A stretch of DNA of 64,000 nucleotides, taken from positions 370,009,720 to 370,073,719 of the forward strand of contig JAQMRL010000001.1 in NCBI GenBank assembly GCA_035578175.1, read 5' to 3'. The notes beneath the pieces were generated by a model, which worked only from the letters and a program-made list of their open reading frames with translations, ran no database searches and was not told the origin of the DNA. The translations under genes were made by a program, and so were the position numbers. This document shows, in pieces, positions 1 to 11,125 of the stretch. Every line of letters starts with the position of its first letter. Position 1 is the first letter of the stretch. Origin of the DNA: Catonia carolina. Taxonomy: Eukaryota; Arthropoda; Insecta; Hemiptera; Achilidae.

Positions 1-618
1 GGATAAAAATTCATGATGAATGAAAATATTCCAATAACAATTTTACACGACAATTTTAAAGCTATTAATAAATCAATGCTCTCAGAGTACATTAATAACC
101 TAAAAGTTAAAGGCCTTACAACTGGGACCTAATATTTTCCTGTATTTATGTGTATAATTTTAGTTTAGGTTTTTAATGATTAATTTTTTCAATTTCGTAT
201 TTATTTATATAAATCATTCTATAAAGTAGTTATTATTTAGAAGTTTTTTTTATTTTTAAACTGTGAATTATATTTTAAGTATAGTTAAAATGACTAATCA
301 AAGAAATCAAATAATATTATTTAGTCTAAAAATTGGCTGTCATCAAAATTTCAACAAAAAATCAAATTTAGTATACAGAAAAAATATAAATACAAAATAT
401 AATACATTACAATATTCTTAGATTACCGACTCCATCACTGAAGATTGTCGACAATTTCTAGTAAATCGTTTTCTATCATGAATCGCTTTAGCAATATATG
501 CGTAATGGCAATTGTCCAATCTACAATACTTTTTAATCGTGGATATTTTCAACGTACATTTGATAAAACGAGGTTATTTTTTATTTACCCTACACATTAA
601 AATCACATAAAAATTGAT
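1..618. other. AT-rich stretch, no gene supported
   Basis: A 39-codon frame opens at 13 and stops at 130-132 on the + strand (ending in LKVKGLTTGT). It has no upstream open frame and no recognisable domain. It could be the last piece of a terminal exon or chance. Nothing else is seen. Confidence 0.3.
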
Positions 619-1006
619 GTTGTTTTGGTTATCAGTCTAAAGACTGGTTTGAACCTGTAGAGGTTTTACTAAGTAAAACGAGGAGTGAGGTGGTTTACAA
701 TTGCCTTCGTCACTGAGTGGAAAATTACGCTTATCAGCATGCCGAGCCCTCTAAAAAAACATATTTTTCACTCTGCAAATGACATCTTCACTTTATTCAT
801 TACAGGGTCTGGCTGTATAATGAAATTCATTACTTTCAGAGGAGGAACTTTGATTAGTGTCTTTCACACCTCTACCTCTTCTGTTCTTAAATTATTCAGT
901 CATTTATTTGGCTGACCATATGATAAGAAACAGAACTACTTATTTTAGCCCTGCAACGAATAGATTTAGTGTAAATAATTTGACACTCCACTTGTCTGTT
1001 ATGGGA
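619..1006 (-). mobile_element. Family A retroposon, copy 1
   Basis: Full-length but diverged copy of the ~400-bp family A (described at 2735-3137). The right edge carries the 5' head ending in CTGTTATGGG on the + strand; the left edge carries the 3' hairpin and TTG-type tail. No clean TSD is visible (only an A-rich ATAAAAAT-like match). The internal reading frame seen in other copies is disrupted here. Confidence 0.85.
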
Positions 1007-2734
1007 AAAATATTTATAACAGACGAAAATCGAATTACATCATGTATTTAAAACGCAAAATCTGGTCAAATTTGTACTGAATGGAGATTCTATTTTGTCC
1101 TTAAATACAGAGTTATACTGAACGGATTTATAAACGTTTAGACGGTTGTAACGAGGAAACTTTTGGGATTCTGAGAAAAATCTAAAAATTAAAATTGGGA
1201 AGAGCTGTAATGAGATTTTTTGAAGTAAACAACAAAATAATTGAATTAAAGTTTCGATGGTGCTACTATTCTGACGTTGACGTTACGAAGTTCAATTACT
1301 TTTGAAGGGTTGATAAGGTGTCGAGAATTTTTTATTTAGTTGCATGTCTTATTTAATAAATAACACTGTAACAAATAATATTGTTAAATAAAATCTAAGT
1401 GTAGTGTGAATTGTAAAATATATTGTGAATTGGTTCTTAAGATTAAATTAATATTATTATGCGAATTAATTCACACATTTTTATACTAATCAGCTAGTAG
1501 TTGTAATTAAATGTGCTGATATTTATTTTCTTTATTCATTTATTTCGATTTAGATTTTCAGTTCACAAAAGATACAAATACTATTGTCGTTCATATTTAT
1601 ATCAAATTGTAATACAAATGGAAGTAAACGACCGCTAATACGTCAATAGTAATCGCAACTGTCGTGTTTTCATGTCATAATTAAATTAACAGTATTAAAT
1701 TATTCACATCCTCGCACTCACACCACATGTAATATATGATACCACATAGTTCACCAAACTAAATTAATTAAGTGGAACCACATTAAGTATAATTATTTTA
1801 AAAAATGCACAAACACGCTTTGTAGTTACTGACTACTGCTGTTTTATTTTTCATGGTTATTTCAAGTTTTGCTACTTGTAAGTTTTATTTCATCAAAAGA
1901 TTAATCTAACGAATTCAAAAATATAAAATATGATAATTACTTTGATATTTAATTACAGACAGAGCATAGTCCTACTAAATTTTTATGGACTGTGGCATTA
2001 AGTTATGGTTTTTTGTAGACAATCAGTTTGTAGTAAATCAATATTTACGATCTTTTTAAAGACAAAGATATTTAGGACTGTGTATATGAGTAATATCCCA
2101 CTGCCAAATAATGTTATGAAAGTATTTTCATTTAATTTTTCAGTAATAATAAAATATTACCAATAAACAGAAGACAACTTTAAACTTTATAGGGGACCTA
2201 TAAAACCTACTTAATTAGGGGAGAAATTAAGTACAATTATTATAACAAAAAACAACGGATTATTATTTTGTCTGATTTTAATGAGGGTGTTGGACAGAAA
2301 GTGACAAAATGTCTGTAAATGACATTAAAAGTAATTTAACGGACTAACTGAAAATAGTCTTGGGAGATCTCATTGGTGATAACGGAGAGCTAGCCCCAAA
2401 TCTTAAGAATTATACTAAAAGGTCTAGATCAACTTTAATTACACTTAACTGCTGCTCCGAACAGTTGAACATAATACGTTCAGCTTGCTCGTAAAATGAT
2501 TTTATAAATTTACTTTTAAACGGAGGTGAAACTTTGTTCGAATGGTTTTTAACCAGATGATCTTCCGACTGCATATTAAATTATACGTTTGGAATAATAC
2601 TTGCAAAAAGGTACGACAGAAAAACTACATGTGTATGCCGACACAAATGTTGTTATGACATCGTTTCGGGAAAATCACTGCTTTGATCTTTAAGATATTT
2701 TTCTGCAATTCCTATCGCAGGTGATGTTGTGTTC
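1007..2734. other. AT-rich stretch, nothing recognised
   Basis: No translated similarity, RNA gene or terminal repeat could be seen on either strand. Only short A/T runs. Confidence 0.5.
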
Positions 2735-3137
2735 GTTGTTGTTTAGGTTGTTTAGGTCATCGGCCAAAAGGCTGGTTTGAACCTGTAGAGGTTTTACTAA
2801 GTAAAACGAGGAGTGAGGTGGTTTACCATTGCCTTCCTCACTGAGTGGAAAAGTACGCTTATCAGCATGCCGGGCCCTCTGAAAAGCACATATTTTCCAC
2901 TCTGCAAATGACACTTTCACTTCATTCACCACAGGGTCTGGCTGTATAATGAAATTCATTACTTTCAGAGAAGATAACTCTGATTAGTGTCTGTTACACC
3001 TCTACCTCTTCTGTTCTTAAATGATTCAGTCATTCAACTGGCTGACCATGTGATAAGAAACAGAACTATTTATTTTAGCCCTGCAACGAACAGATTGAGT
3101 GTAAAAATTTGACACTCCACCTGTCTGTTATGGGCAG
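2735..3137 (-). mobile_element. Family A retroposon, copy 2 (reference copy, 9-bp TSD)
   Basis: A 403-bp element flanked by a perfect 9-bp direct repeat GTTGTGTTC (2726-2734 and 3138-3146). On the minus strand it begins CTGCCCATAACAGACAGGTG, has an open frame starting MNFIIQPDPVVNEVKVSF, then a hairpin-rich 3' third: CAGTGAGG pairing with CCTCACTC around TGGTAAACCA, TTTTACTTAGTAAAA, a CCTCTACAGG-type inverted repeat, and CAGCCTTTTGGCTG. It ends with CCTAAACAACAAC. TSD plus simple-repeat tail fits LINE-dependent retroposition, so I call it SINE-like. No tRNA-, 7SL- or 5S-like head is evident. It could instead be the 3' end of an uncharacterised LINE. Confidence 0.9.
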
Positions 3138-3146
3138 GTTGTGTTC

Positions 3147-3455
3147 ACTATCAATTATATCAGGTAAACTAAAACTACCTCTTGCTGAGTATTTGGTTAT
3201 AAAAATTATCGTCAAAAGTAGACAAGCGAAGATAATAAAGTTAGTTTTAAGTGATTGACTTAGCTGCGCGGATCGGACAAAAATTCAGCAGCGGTAGAAT
3301 CACACCTACATAGTTTTGCCGCCATGAGTAATCAAAAGAAGTCTTGAATACTTTCAATGTTCACAAACATTTCGAGAACTATATAAAATTTGTAAAATTT
3401 ATTTTAAACGAGTGATAATACATATTGTTGCTATAAATTTGAAGTCAAAGATAAC
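3147..3455. other. Spacer between two family A copies
   Basis: About 310 bp between oppositely oriented family A insertions. It holds a locally GC-richer patch (3260-3335) and a strong Kozak-like GCCGCCATGAG at 3321-3331, but the frame closes after seven codons. No gene is supported. Confidence 0.3.
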
Positions 3456-3866
3456 TGCCTATAAGATTCTGCTTATAACAGACAGGTGGAGTGTCAAATT
3501 ATTTACACTCAATCTGTTTGTTGCAGGGCTAAAATAAATAGTTCTGTTTCTTATCACATGGTCAGCCAATCAAATGAATGAATCATTTAAGAACAGAAGA
3601 GGTAGAGGTGTCAAAGACACTAGTCAGAGTTATCTTCTCTGAAAGTAATGAATTTCACTATACAGCCAGACCCTGTGGTGAATGAAGTGAAGGTGTCATT
3701 TGCAGAGTGGAAAATATGTGCTTTTCAGAGGGCCCGGCATGCTGTTAAGCGTACTTTTCCACTCAGTGAGGAAGGCAATGGTAAACCACCTCACTCCTCG
3801 TTTTACTTAGTAAAACCTCTACAGGTTCAAACCAGCCTTTTGGCTGTTGACCTAAACAACACAACA
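3456..3866 (+). mobile_element. Family A retroposon, copy 3 (10-bp TSD)
   Basis: A 411-bp copy flanked by perfect CAAAGATAAC (3446-3455 and 3867-3876). The head is longer than in copy 2 (an extra TGCCTATAAGATTC before the canonical start). The family frame is open from 3648 for 75 codons and differs from copy 2 at few residues (for example ARHAVKRT against ARHADKRT). The tail is CCTAAACAACACAA. Confidence 0.9.
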
Positions 3867-3875
3867 CAAAGATAA
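3648..3875 (+). CDS. Conserved open frame inside family A (unknown product)
   Basis: A 75-codon frame, MNFTIQPDPVVNEVKVSF..., covering the 3' half of the retroposon. The same frame is open in the copies at 2690-2959 (minus) and 30204-30407 (minus). It has no signal peptide, membrane segment or recognisable domain. Part of the translation comes from hairpin DNA (SEEGNGKPPHSS from the CAGTGAGG...CCTCACTC stem), so the open frame may be a by-product of a structured RNA rather than a protein. Nothing upstream looks like a promoter for it. I would not treat it as a gene without evidence of purifying selection. Confidence 0.25.
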   Translation: MNFTIQPDPVVNEVKVSFAEWKICAFQRARHAVKRTFPLSEEGNGKPPHSSFYLVKPLQVQTSLLAVDLNNTTQR

Positions 3876-4098
3876 CAACCATGTTGGTGAATTTTAAGAT
3901 AATAAAATTTCAAATATAATTTTTTTTAATTAAGATATAGAAACTGGTGTATTTATTACTAAATCATACCTAAACTTAATGTAATTTTCTTGTAAATGTG
4001 TTTTGATTATTGTTTACTACTTCTTAATTGCTTTGTAACAACCCATATTTCTATTCTGAATATTAAAATTTTTATTACTTGATTGATTGAATTCAATT

Positions 4099-4476
4099 GT
4101 TGTTTAGGTCATCAGCCGAAAGGCTGGTTTGAACCTGTAGAGGTTTTACTAAGTAAAACGAGGAGTAAGGTGGTTTACCATGCCTTCCTCACTGAGTGGA
4201 AAAGTACGCTTATCAGCGGCCGGGCTCTCTGAAAAGCACATATTTTCCACTCTGCAAATGACACCTTCACTTTATTCACCACAGGGTCTGTCTGTATAAT
4301 GAAATTCATTACTTTCAGAGGAGATAACTCTGATTAGTGTCTTTTACACCTCTACCTCTTCTGTTCTTAAATGATTCAGTCATTTAATTGGCTGACCATG
4401 TGATAAGAAACAGAACTATTTATTTTAGCCCTGCAATGAACAGAGTGAGTTATGACCACCTGTCCGTTATGGGCAG
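4099..4476 (-). mobile_element. Family A retroposon, copy 4 (11-bp TSD)
   Basis: A 378-bp copy flanked by perfect TGAATTCAATT (4088-4098 and 4477-4487). It has a ~20-bp loss near the head (GAGTTATGACCACC where others read GAGTGTAAATAATTTGACAC). Orientation is the same as copies 1 and 2. Confidence 0.9.
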
Positions 4477-4487
4477 TGAATTCAATT

Positions 4488-4928
4488 AGAGGAATCAAAT
4501 TAATATTAAAAGTGAACCGAAAAAATAAAAATCATTTGCAGAACTCTAGTATTTCCATAAAAAATTATTTAATTGAAGTTAGTAAGCCTTTATTGGAAAT
4601 TGATAATATGAAGGCAGCCAACATATTTAATTTTAGATGAACGTGTGTTATGAAAGTGTAAATTTAAGGATGGTAAGAGTAAGATGAATGGAAAATGAAA
4701 AAAATTATAAAATATAACGAGAACATGTAGCGAATTAGCCAGAAAGAAGTAAAAATAAATGTAAAAAAAATATTCAAATCAAATTATTTTCCGTGAACCA
4801 TAAAGCGTGCATTTTTATTGGAATTTAAAACTGTTGTATTTTCTATGAATAAATTATATTTCTGCGTAAAATTTTCTGTGGATTACTTGATTGCATTTTT
4901 TAATATGTAAGAAGATTTATAAAAAAAA
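4488..4928. other. AT-rich stretch, nothing recognised
   Basis: Only A-rich runs; the short open frame crossing the family A edge here is not supported. Confidence 0.5.
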
Positions 4929-5742
4929 AAAATCTGGTGGAACACTCACACGACTTTCTCTACCTAATGTAAATAAAGTATAACCTAACATTAGTAATAA
5001 TATATTAGAAATATACAAAAAACTAACCTCAAAAAATATAACCTTATTTTAATCATGAGTGAAAGATGCAAAATGAAAATCTGTCTCAGTTTGGCTTAAT
5101 AATACGAAAAATCACTCTTCACGTTAAACTAGGCTCTGTAGAAAAACAATGCTTAATACAAAAGTAGCAGATTTTTTAATTTTCTATAAATTTTATTATA
5201 CATTTTTGCTGTAAAATGCATACTATCACCGAAATCTTAAAAAATTCATTTTTTCTGAGAAATTTTTTGTTACGAGCGAACAGCCTTCTCAAGAATTTCA
5301 ATAGACATAGTGCCTACCCTTTCTTGTAGAACTTAAAAAAATTAGTAAATGAGGCGATTTTTAAAAAATCGTAGGATCCGATTTTGAGAAAATCACAAAA
5401 AAGTGATAAATGACACGAATAAACTACTATTTCCGGTTAACCGATTTTGATGAAAATGTTCGTTTCAAGTCCTCTAGTGGTACCTAACTTAAGTTTCAAG
5501 TTTCAACTTCGTACATAGTTTCGTTCTTGAGATATTTTGTTCACACACGCACGCTCGCACGCGCGCGTGCACACACACACACACACAACAGACCAATCGG
5601 GAAAAACATTTTTTTGGGTTCAAGGGGTCTGAAAACGTGTATATTCGGTGAAAACTCGATTTTTAAAAGTCGACATAAAATCAATACTTTCCTTCCTATA
5701 TATTCATATAGGCCTATAGGCAAAAAAAGTAAAAATTTATTT
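4929..5742 (-). mobile_element. Family E, Helentron/DINE-like element, copy 1
   Basis: On the minus strand it starts near TTTTTACTTT..TGCC and ends in an eroded form of the family's terminal hairpin and CAGATTTTT. It holds a (CA)n tract at 5565-5588 and the family blocks TAGGGTAGGCACTATGTCT and CTAACTTAAGTTTCAAG. It is shorter than 15583-16522 because one of two internal ~150-bp repeats is missing. The class is inferred from structure: subterminal inverted repeat CTTTCTCTTGCC/GGCAAGAGAAAG, microsatellite core, hairpin near one end, no TSD. Confidence 0.75.
5565..5588. repeat. (CA)n microsatellite in family E copy 1
   Basis: Run of CA repeats preceded by an alternating CGCACGCGCGCG segment, at the fixed internal position of the family. 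Confidence 0.95.
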
Positions 5743-7261
5743 ATCAATAATTATTAAAAATTTTAAGAAATATATATATTTTGTACTGTGTGTTATCATT
5801 TACCTCAAAAGTTCATAATAATTTATTTCTGTACTTGAATTTACATTTTGTAGCAAAAAATACAATTTAGAAAATGACAGTATTAAAAACCATCCATTTT
5901 TTAAAATTTTAGATCTTCGTTTTCTCTGATGATTAAAATTTTGTATCAAAATTTTAAAATAAATTTTTCCAAATACGACCTTTAAAAATATTTAAAGACT
6001 TAAACATCTTATTCAGTTAAGAGTGGGGTTCGGTTAATGGCCAGCCATCTCATAACAATATTAAAACGTCAATTTTTTTTCGAATTGACTTGTCAAATCT
6101 TGTACCGTTATAAATAAATTTAATGATTATTACTGTGTGGTTGTTATAGTGGGCCAAAACGTCTTAATTAATTTTTTGGAACCCATAACTGAGATCAACG
6201 GAGATCTTCCTAGACAACCTGTTTTCCTGCATTTATTAATGATGAGTGTAACAGATGAACTGTCTTTCTTCAATTTAATTTTTAATGAAATTTTGTGTCA
6301 ATTTTCTTTAAAATTTCATCATCCCTAATTCGATCCAGCGCAGGTAACTAACAAACTCTCCAGACACTCATTCCCATAGCTGGTAATCTGCTACTATATT
6401 TTGGTTGGAGATTGCAGATCTCTGATCGTAAATTGAAAAGCTTTAAACAAAAGAACCGACGAATCTCTTCTTATTGTTGCATAATATGTAAATACTTTAC
6501 AAATAGGATGTAAAATTCTCGTAATGGCTTTACTCTGCCAACGATTTTCAAAATTACATTTTCTGTTGTACCATCTGACGTTAAAATTCCAACATATTTT
6601 TTTTCTTTTAAGAACGCAGTGAATCACTTGAGTCAGCTTCTGGGCACTCTTTTCTGGTTCTTTTCTTTAATTTTCCTCAAGTATTCTTTCATTCTGGCAG
6701 ATCTTCATTGCCTTTCTGCTCCCAACATATTTACCTAAATAAAGAAAAAAGAAATTAAATAAAAAAATTTTATATAAACTTTCTTATAATTGGCAAAAAA
6801 TAAGTACCAACAAATTTAATTTAATTTAATTTTAATGCAAATTTTATAAAATGAAGTAAAAAAATTAGGTTTTACAACCCGCATGGGTGTACTTTATGTG
6901 TGGGTGATACCATTCATTTTAGCCCGTAAAAATATAATTTAAAAAAAGTAATATGAAATTTCAGTGTTTAAAATCGTGCAGAGTTTAAAAATAATTCATT
7001 TTATTTTAACAGTCAAAAGGTTATGGATAACTTTTTTGCAAAATTTATTAAGAACTAAATCCTTTAAAATAGTAGAGAATAAGAGATAAAAATTTATTCA
7101 TTAAATTATCATAGTCAATAATTTTTTTTATATTACTTTGTGTCCTTTTCGATGCTGCATCCTTTACAGTTTTAACATTACCTGGTCAGTATAGTGAAAC
7201 GGCTCGGAATGAAGCAATATTAAACACAAAAAATAGTTTCTAAAATAAGCGTTGGACAAAA
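5743..7261. other. AT-rich stretch, no gene supported
   Basis: The region 6340-6730 is slightly less AT-rich and open on the minus strand for 77 codons (6394-6627), but the translation shows no domain and the other frames are equally open in places. Left unassigned. Confidence 0.4.
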
Positions 7262-7720
7262 CTTCATCATCATCATCATCTTACATTCCAGGATTAGGCT
7301 ATTGCCTGTTCCGAACTCACAATTAAATAGTACAAAGTTAAACAAACACATAATGTAAATAAAGTCATTTAATCTATATCTAAGATTATTAAATCCATCT
7401 TGCTTGAGGTCTGCCTACTCCTCTTCTTCCTGTTGGGGTGTAACGCTGTATTTGTTGAGGTATCCGCTCCTCTGGCATCCGTTCCAAGTGTTGTCTCCAT
7501 CTATCCCGATAGTCGCAGATTCTCCCATTCAGGTCGAAGATGTCCAACTCTGATCGTATGTCTTCATTTCTTATCCGGTCCTCTCGCGAGCATCCCCTTA
7601 TCCTTCTCAGGAATCTCATCTCTGCAGCCTGTATAGTTCGCTCCTGCCTCTTTGTGGTTATCCACGCTTCGCTTCCATATGTGACCACGGGGACTGCCAT
7701 GACACAAAACTTTATACATA
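7262..7720 (-). pseudogene. LINE family 1, reverse-transcriptase C-terminal end and 3' tail
   Basis: The minus strand encodes the C-terminal region of a non-LTR retrotransposon polyprotein: a frame from 7700 reading VTYGSEAWITTKRQ, then AAEMRFLRRIRGCSREDRIR, NEDIRSELDIFDLNGRI, RWRQHLERMPEERIP and GRRGVGRPQARW. These are the conserved blocks that follow the RT catalytic domain in this insect LINE type. The coding part is followed by GGAACAGGCAATAGCC and a (GAT)n tail (7265-7280), a short-tandem 3' terminus rather than poly(A). The RT catalytic motifs are absent, so this is a 5'-truncated dead copy. The clade (RTE-like, CR1-like or other) is not decided. Confidence 0.8.
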
Positions 7721-7971
7721 AAAAACTGTTACCTTATCAATTTTGTCGTTCAATGCACTTAAGCCCGCCCGATTTTGATGGAGTTTTTCACTTACTTTAT
7801 TTCAGTTTTCTGCTACACAAGGTGTATGATGAATAATTGTCTAAAATAGAAGTTACAGCTTTTTTATTATACTTTATTTTTCTATGAATTCTTTAACTAA
7901 AAGTACTGTAGCGTTGTAATTTTTAAAAACTAAACGATCTTTTGGACTGTAGCAGACCCTACCCTTTGATT

Positions 7972-8070
7972 CTCTTCTTCTTCTTCTTCTTTTTCTTCTC
8001 CTTCTCCTCCTACTCCTTCTCCTCCTTTTCTCCTCCCGCTCCTCCTCCTCTTTCTTCTCCTTCTTCACCA
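7972..8070. repeat. Polypyrimidine (TTC/TCC)n tract, LINE 3' tail
   Basis: About 90 bp of TTC/TCC units; on the minus strand it is a (GAA/GAG)n tail directly after the LINE remnant at 8071-8795. It gives the spurious K/R/E-rich frame on the minus strand. Confidence 0.85.
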
Positions 8071-8795
8071 ATCAACGATTAGATCCGAAAACCTGTTCCG
8101 GCATCCACCTAGCCACCGGTCACCACGGATCGTGGCGTCCAATCGGCCTGTTACTTCTAACCAGTCTAAGAATCCTGTATGGAGACATTATCTTTTCAAG
8201 TGATCGCTCCATTTTCGGTGGTACTCCATAATTGTTCCCTTAAGAGAACACCCATCTAACCCTCGCCGTATATTCTCATTTCTGAACTGATTACGTCAAC
8301 AGCAGCCCCTTATGCATCTCAAGAAGCACATCTCTGCCAACTGAATGGAATTTTTCTTCTTTTTGGAATTCTTCTTCCACACCCAGACCTCACCACCATA
8401 TGTCAGTGTTGGGTCAGCCACTGTCTTTTAAACGTTTATTTATGTGTCAGTTTGGGCCCTTCCTTTCAAATTTTGATATATTGTACCACAAATCCTAATA
8501 AGTCTTTCAAACACAGCCAACTCCCATCACATCTCAAATAGGCAAAGTGGCTGACCTGTTCCAGAATTATTCCAGCCACCATTATCTTTGCCCTGACTGG
8601 ATGTTGTCCTCTAAAGGCCATCACTTTTGTTTTAGCACTTGATATTTTTTAAATAATTAAACTGATGGCATACCTCACAAAACCTAAAGAGTGCCCGTTG
8701 AAAATTATACTCACTATCCTGAATAACATCTTGATCGTGAGCATAAATAGCATTGAGTTTAATCGAACATCTGACTGGAATCAGACTACTATAAT
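8071..8795 (-). pseudogene. LINE family 1, degraded reverse transcriptase
   Basis: Reading the minus strand from 8795, fragments appear in the right order. First comes an AIYAHDQDVIQDSE block, the RT YADD box with the first catalytic D replaced by H. Then LICGTI.., ADPTLTYGGEVWVWKKNS, LAEMCFLRCIRGCC, and FRNENIRRGLDGCSLKG. Stops and at least two frameshifts interrupt it. It ends in the (GAA)n tail at 7972-8070. It is the same family as the copy at 7262-7720 (TYGSEAW, AEMRFLRRIRGC, RNEDIR blocks). The two lie head to tail, 250 bp apart, each with its own tail, so they are separate insertions or an old duplication. Confidence 0.75.
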
Positions 8796-10864
8796 TTTAA
8801 TTCCTGTAAATATGATTTTCTTCTAACTATATGCTCTTTAATTATAATTATGCTTTAATTATTTAATTATATATACTCTTCTAATAGGTACAGCAAGTGT
8901 AATGTTTTTCGTTGTTATTTTAGGAAAGTTCAACGGAAACCGTAGTCGTTTTTAATAAAATTGGATTTTGGGAGGGATGCCTCTGCAAATCAGTGTAAAT
9001 TATTCTTAATTTTCAGGCTACAAAGTTAATTTGAAAAACGCCTTGGGTTGGTTATAATTTTAAACTTTAGCTCAATCAATCCGCGCGTTATTATATACGC
9101 TCAAAAATCTACAAATAAAAATGTTAATCATCATAATACTTTCTCGCTTTATTAACGTAGATCACTAGAACATGCAGATTAACAATTTACTTTCAACGAA
9201 AGTGTTAATAATTCATTAAATAGTTTTCATATTTTCTTAAACGTAATCTAATATTTTAATTATTTTATTCGCTCTAATTTATTCACTCAAGTGGTAATAG
9301 GATTTAGAGTTCGTAAATGCCTGGACAAAGAAATTATATACGTAAAGAAATGTAAAATTACCTTTTCTACAACAAAGGGTGGATGGAATAAAATTCTTGG
9401 AATAATTCTACTGAACTGAACTTATTTCATGTCTGTATGTTTGTCGTTCTTCAATGTATTGATCTCACAAATATAAGGTTCAGTCAACCGGCGTATTTGG
9501 CTTTTACAACGTAACGAAAAATATTGCTTATTATATTTCTTATGAACAAAATGTTCCGGAAAGAACAAATATTTTGGAAAGAAGTGTTTCGTTTTTGTTG
9601 ACGGTATATAATCAATCACTTCTCAGAAAGTTATGTGTAACATGACTTATGTTACTAATAAATCGTTTCGTTGTACTGAAAATAAAATGAGAAAAGTTCC
9701 ATCAAAAGTAAAATTTGTTTTAGCTGGACACGTATGTGGAATTTTTAGGTAAACTTATAATTCTTAAAAAGAAGAACAAAGATTGCGTGCTACTCTGATA
9801 TGTACAACTCAAATTTATGGTTGGAAAGGATTCCTTCAGTAGTTTTTTTTTCTAGTAGGCCTATTATTTAACGTGAGTATCACATGTTACTCCGAATGTA
9901 GGTTTTAAATATGTGAATTATTAACAACTTCTTTTATATTTTGATGTCATGTATCATGTTTACATCTCGTACAAAACTTTTTACATGACTTTTAAAATAA
10001 CTTTCAAGTTTTGACAAAATATAACAATAACTTTATTTGGTACCGACTCTACAGTTTAATTATTTCATTATTAAATTCGACTGAAATATAATTTTTTGTG
10101 CCAATCAGAAAAATTACAATCTATTCTTAAAAATAAAAGAATAAGTTAATAATAATATTTATGCAAAATTTGAAAGCCAATTACACAGGTTGAGGAAACT
10201 TAAAAATAAATAGACATTACATTCTATAATAGTAAAACAAAACCAAATATTTTCTGTAGTCGTAACTATTAGTTTAAATTCGGACTTGGGTTGATTTAAC
10301 ATTATAATATTAGAACATTGAATGAAAAATGTGAGTTTAAAAGGCTGAATTTTGTTTAAAAACAGTTTAAAATAAAAGGAGTGAAACGTTAGTATTAAAA
10401 TAGGAGGATCATAGGACTCTTAGAACATTTTATTCCAATTCATTTTTCTCCCAAATGTTCTTTCTAATTTCTCATAATTCGATCATTCAATACATTAGGC
10501 CTAAACCATGAAAAATTAAATTTTTACAGCTGTAGAATAAGTCTTCAATAATTCTGTTATTATTGATACAACAAACTTGCTTCATGCTTTCTCAACTCTA
10601 TTGTAGAAAGTCCTAACATTAAAACCTATTTCTGATTATAGTAAAACTGTATTCAATAGTATGGCAGATAACCGTTTAATAACGGTTTACATCAAGTTAC
10701 AAATATATTAAATCTTTTCCTAACTATCTGGATAAAAAATTATTATTATTATTAATTAGGAAACTAAAAATAACTGAAAGTAAACTGAACAATTGCTAAC
10801 ACTGAAGGAAATAACGGTTCAACAATCTCAATTAATAAATTTATTAATTAATACTGTAAAATGT
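8796..10864. other. AT-rich stretch, nothing recognised
   Basis: No repeat family identified in this window recurs here, and no translated similarity is seen; the 65-codon minus frame at 9422-9619 is not supported. Confidence 0.45.
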
Positions 10865-11125
10865 AAAAAATTAAAGTAGACCTACTTTAGTCATGTGGTG
10901 AGAGGCAAATAATAAAAAATCTGATTATCATGCTGAATATTATACAAAAAAATTTAGAAAGTAAGCGTTGTCCAGATCAACGTAGAACATCATGTTGAGA
11001 AATTTTCGAAACTGGCTTGATGAGCGTTTGGTTACACTTTTTCTTTGGGCAGCTGACAAAATTCAAAAGGCCTTGATGGTAGCCAACGTTGTCAGAGGAC
11101 AGGACACCTGAAGAAGAAAAATATC
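10865..11125 (+). pseudogene. LINE family 2, C-terminal end (RTE/BovB-like)
   Basis: The + strand encodes, with small frameshifts, the C-terminal signature of an RTE/BovB-like LINE polyprotein. It reads YFSHVVRG (usual YLGHIMRG), then LIIMLNIIQKNLESKR (usual LLQLILQGKIEGKR), RRTSxLRNFRNWLDER, LFLWAADKIQKALMVANVVR and a terminal GQDT stop. A GAAGAAGAAAA tail follows. Only about 80 residues remain. The same family recurs at 40000-40325 and 55030-55615, both minus. Confidence 0.75.

Noticed and set aside
5527..5757. Arg/Ala/His-rich frames on both strands
   Set aside because: Created by the CA/GC alternating tract of family E.
7874..8071. Basic K/R/E-rich minus-strand frame
   Set aside because: Produced by the (GAA/GAG)n LINE tail.
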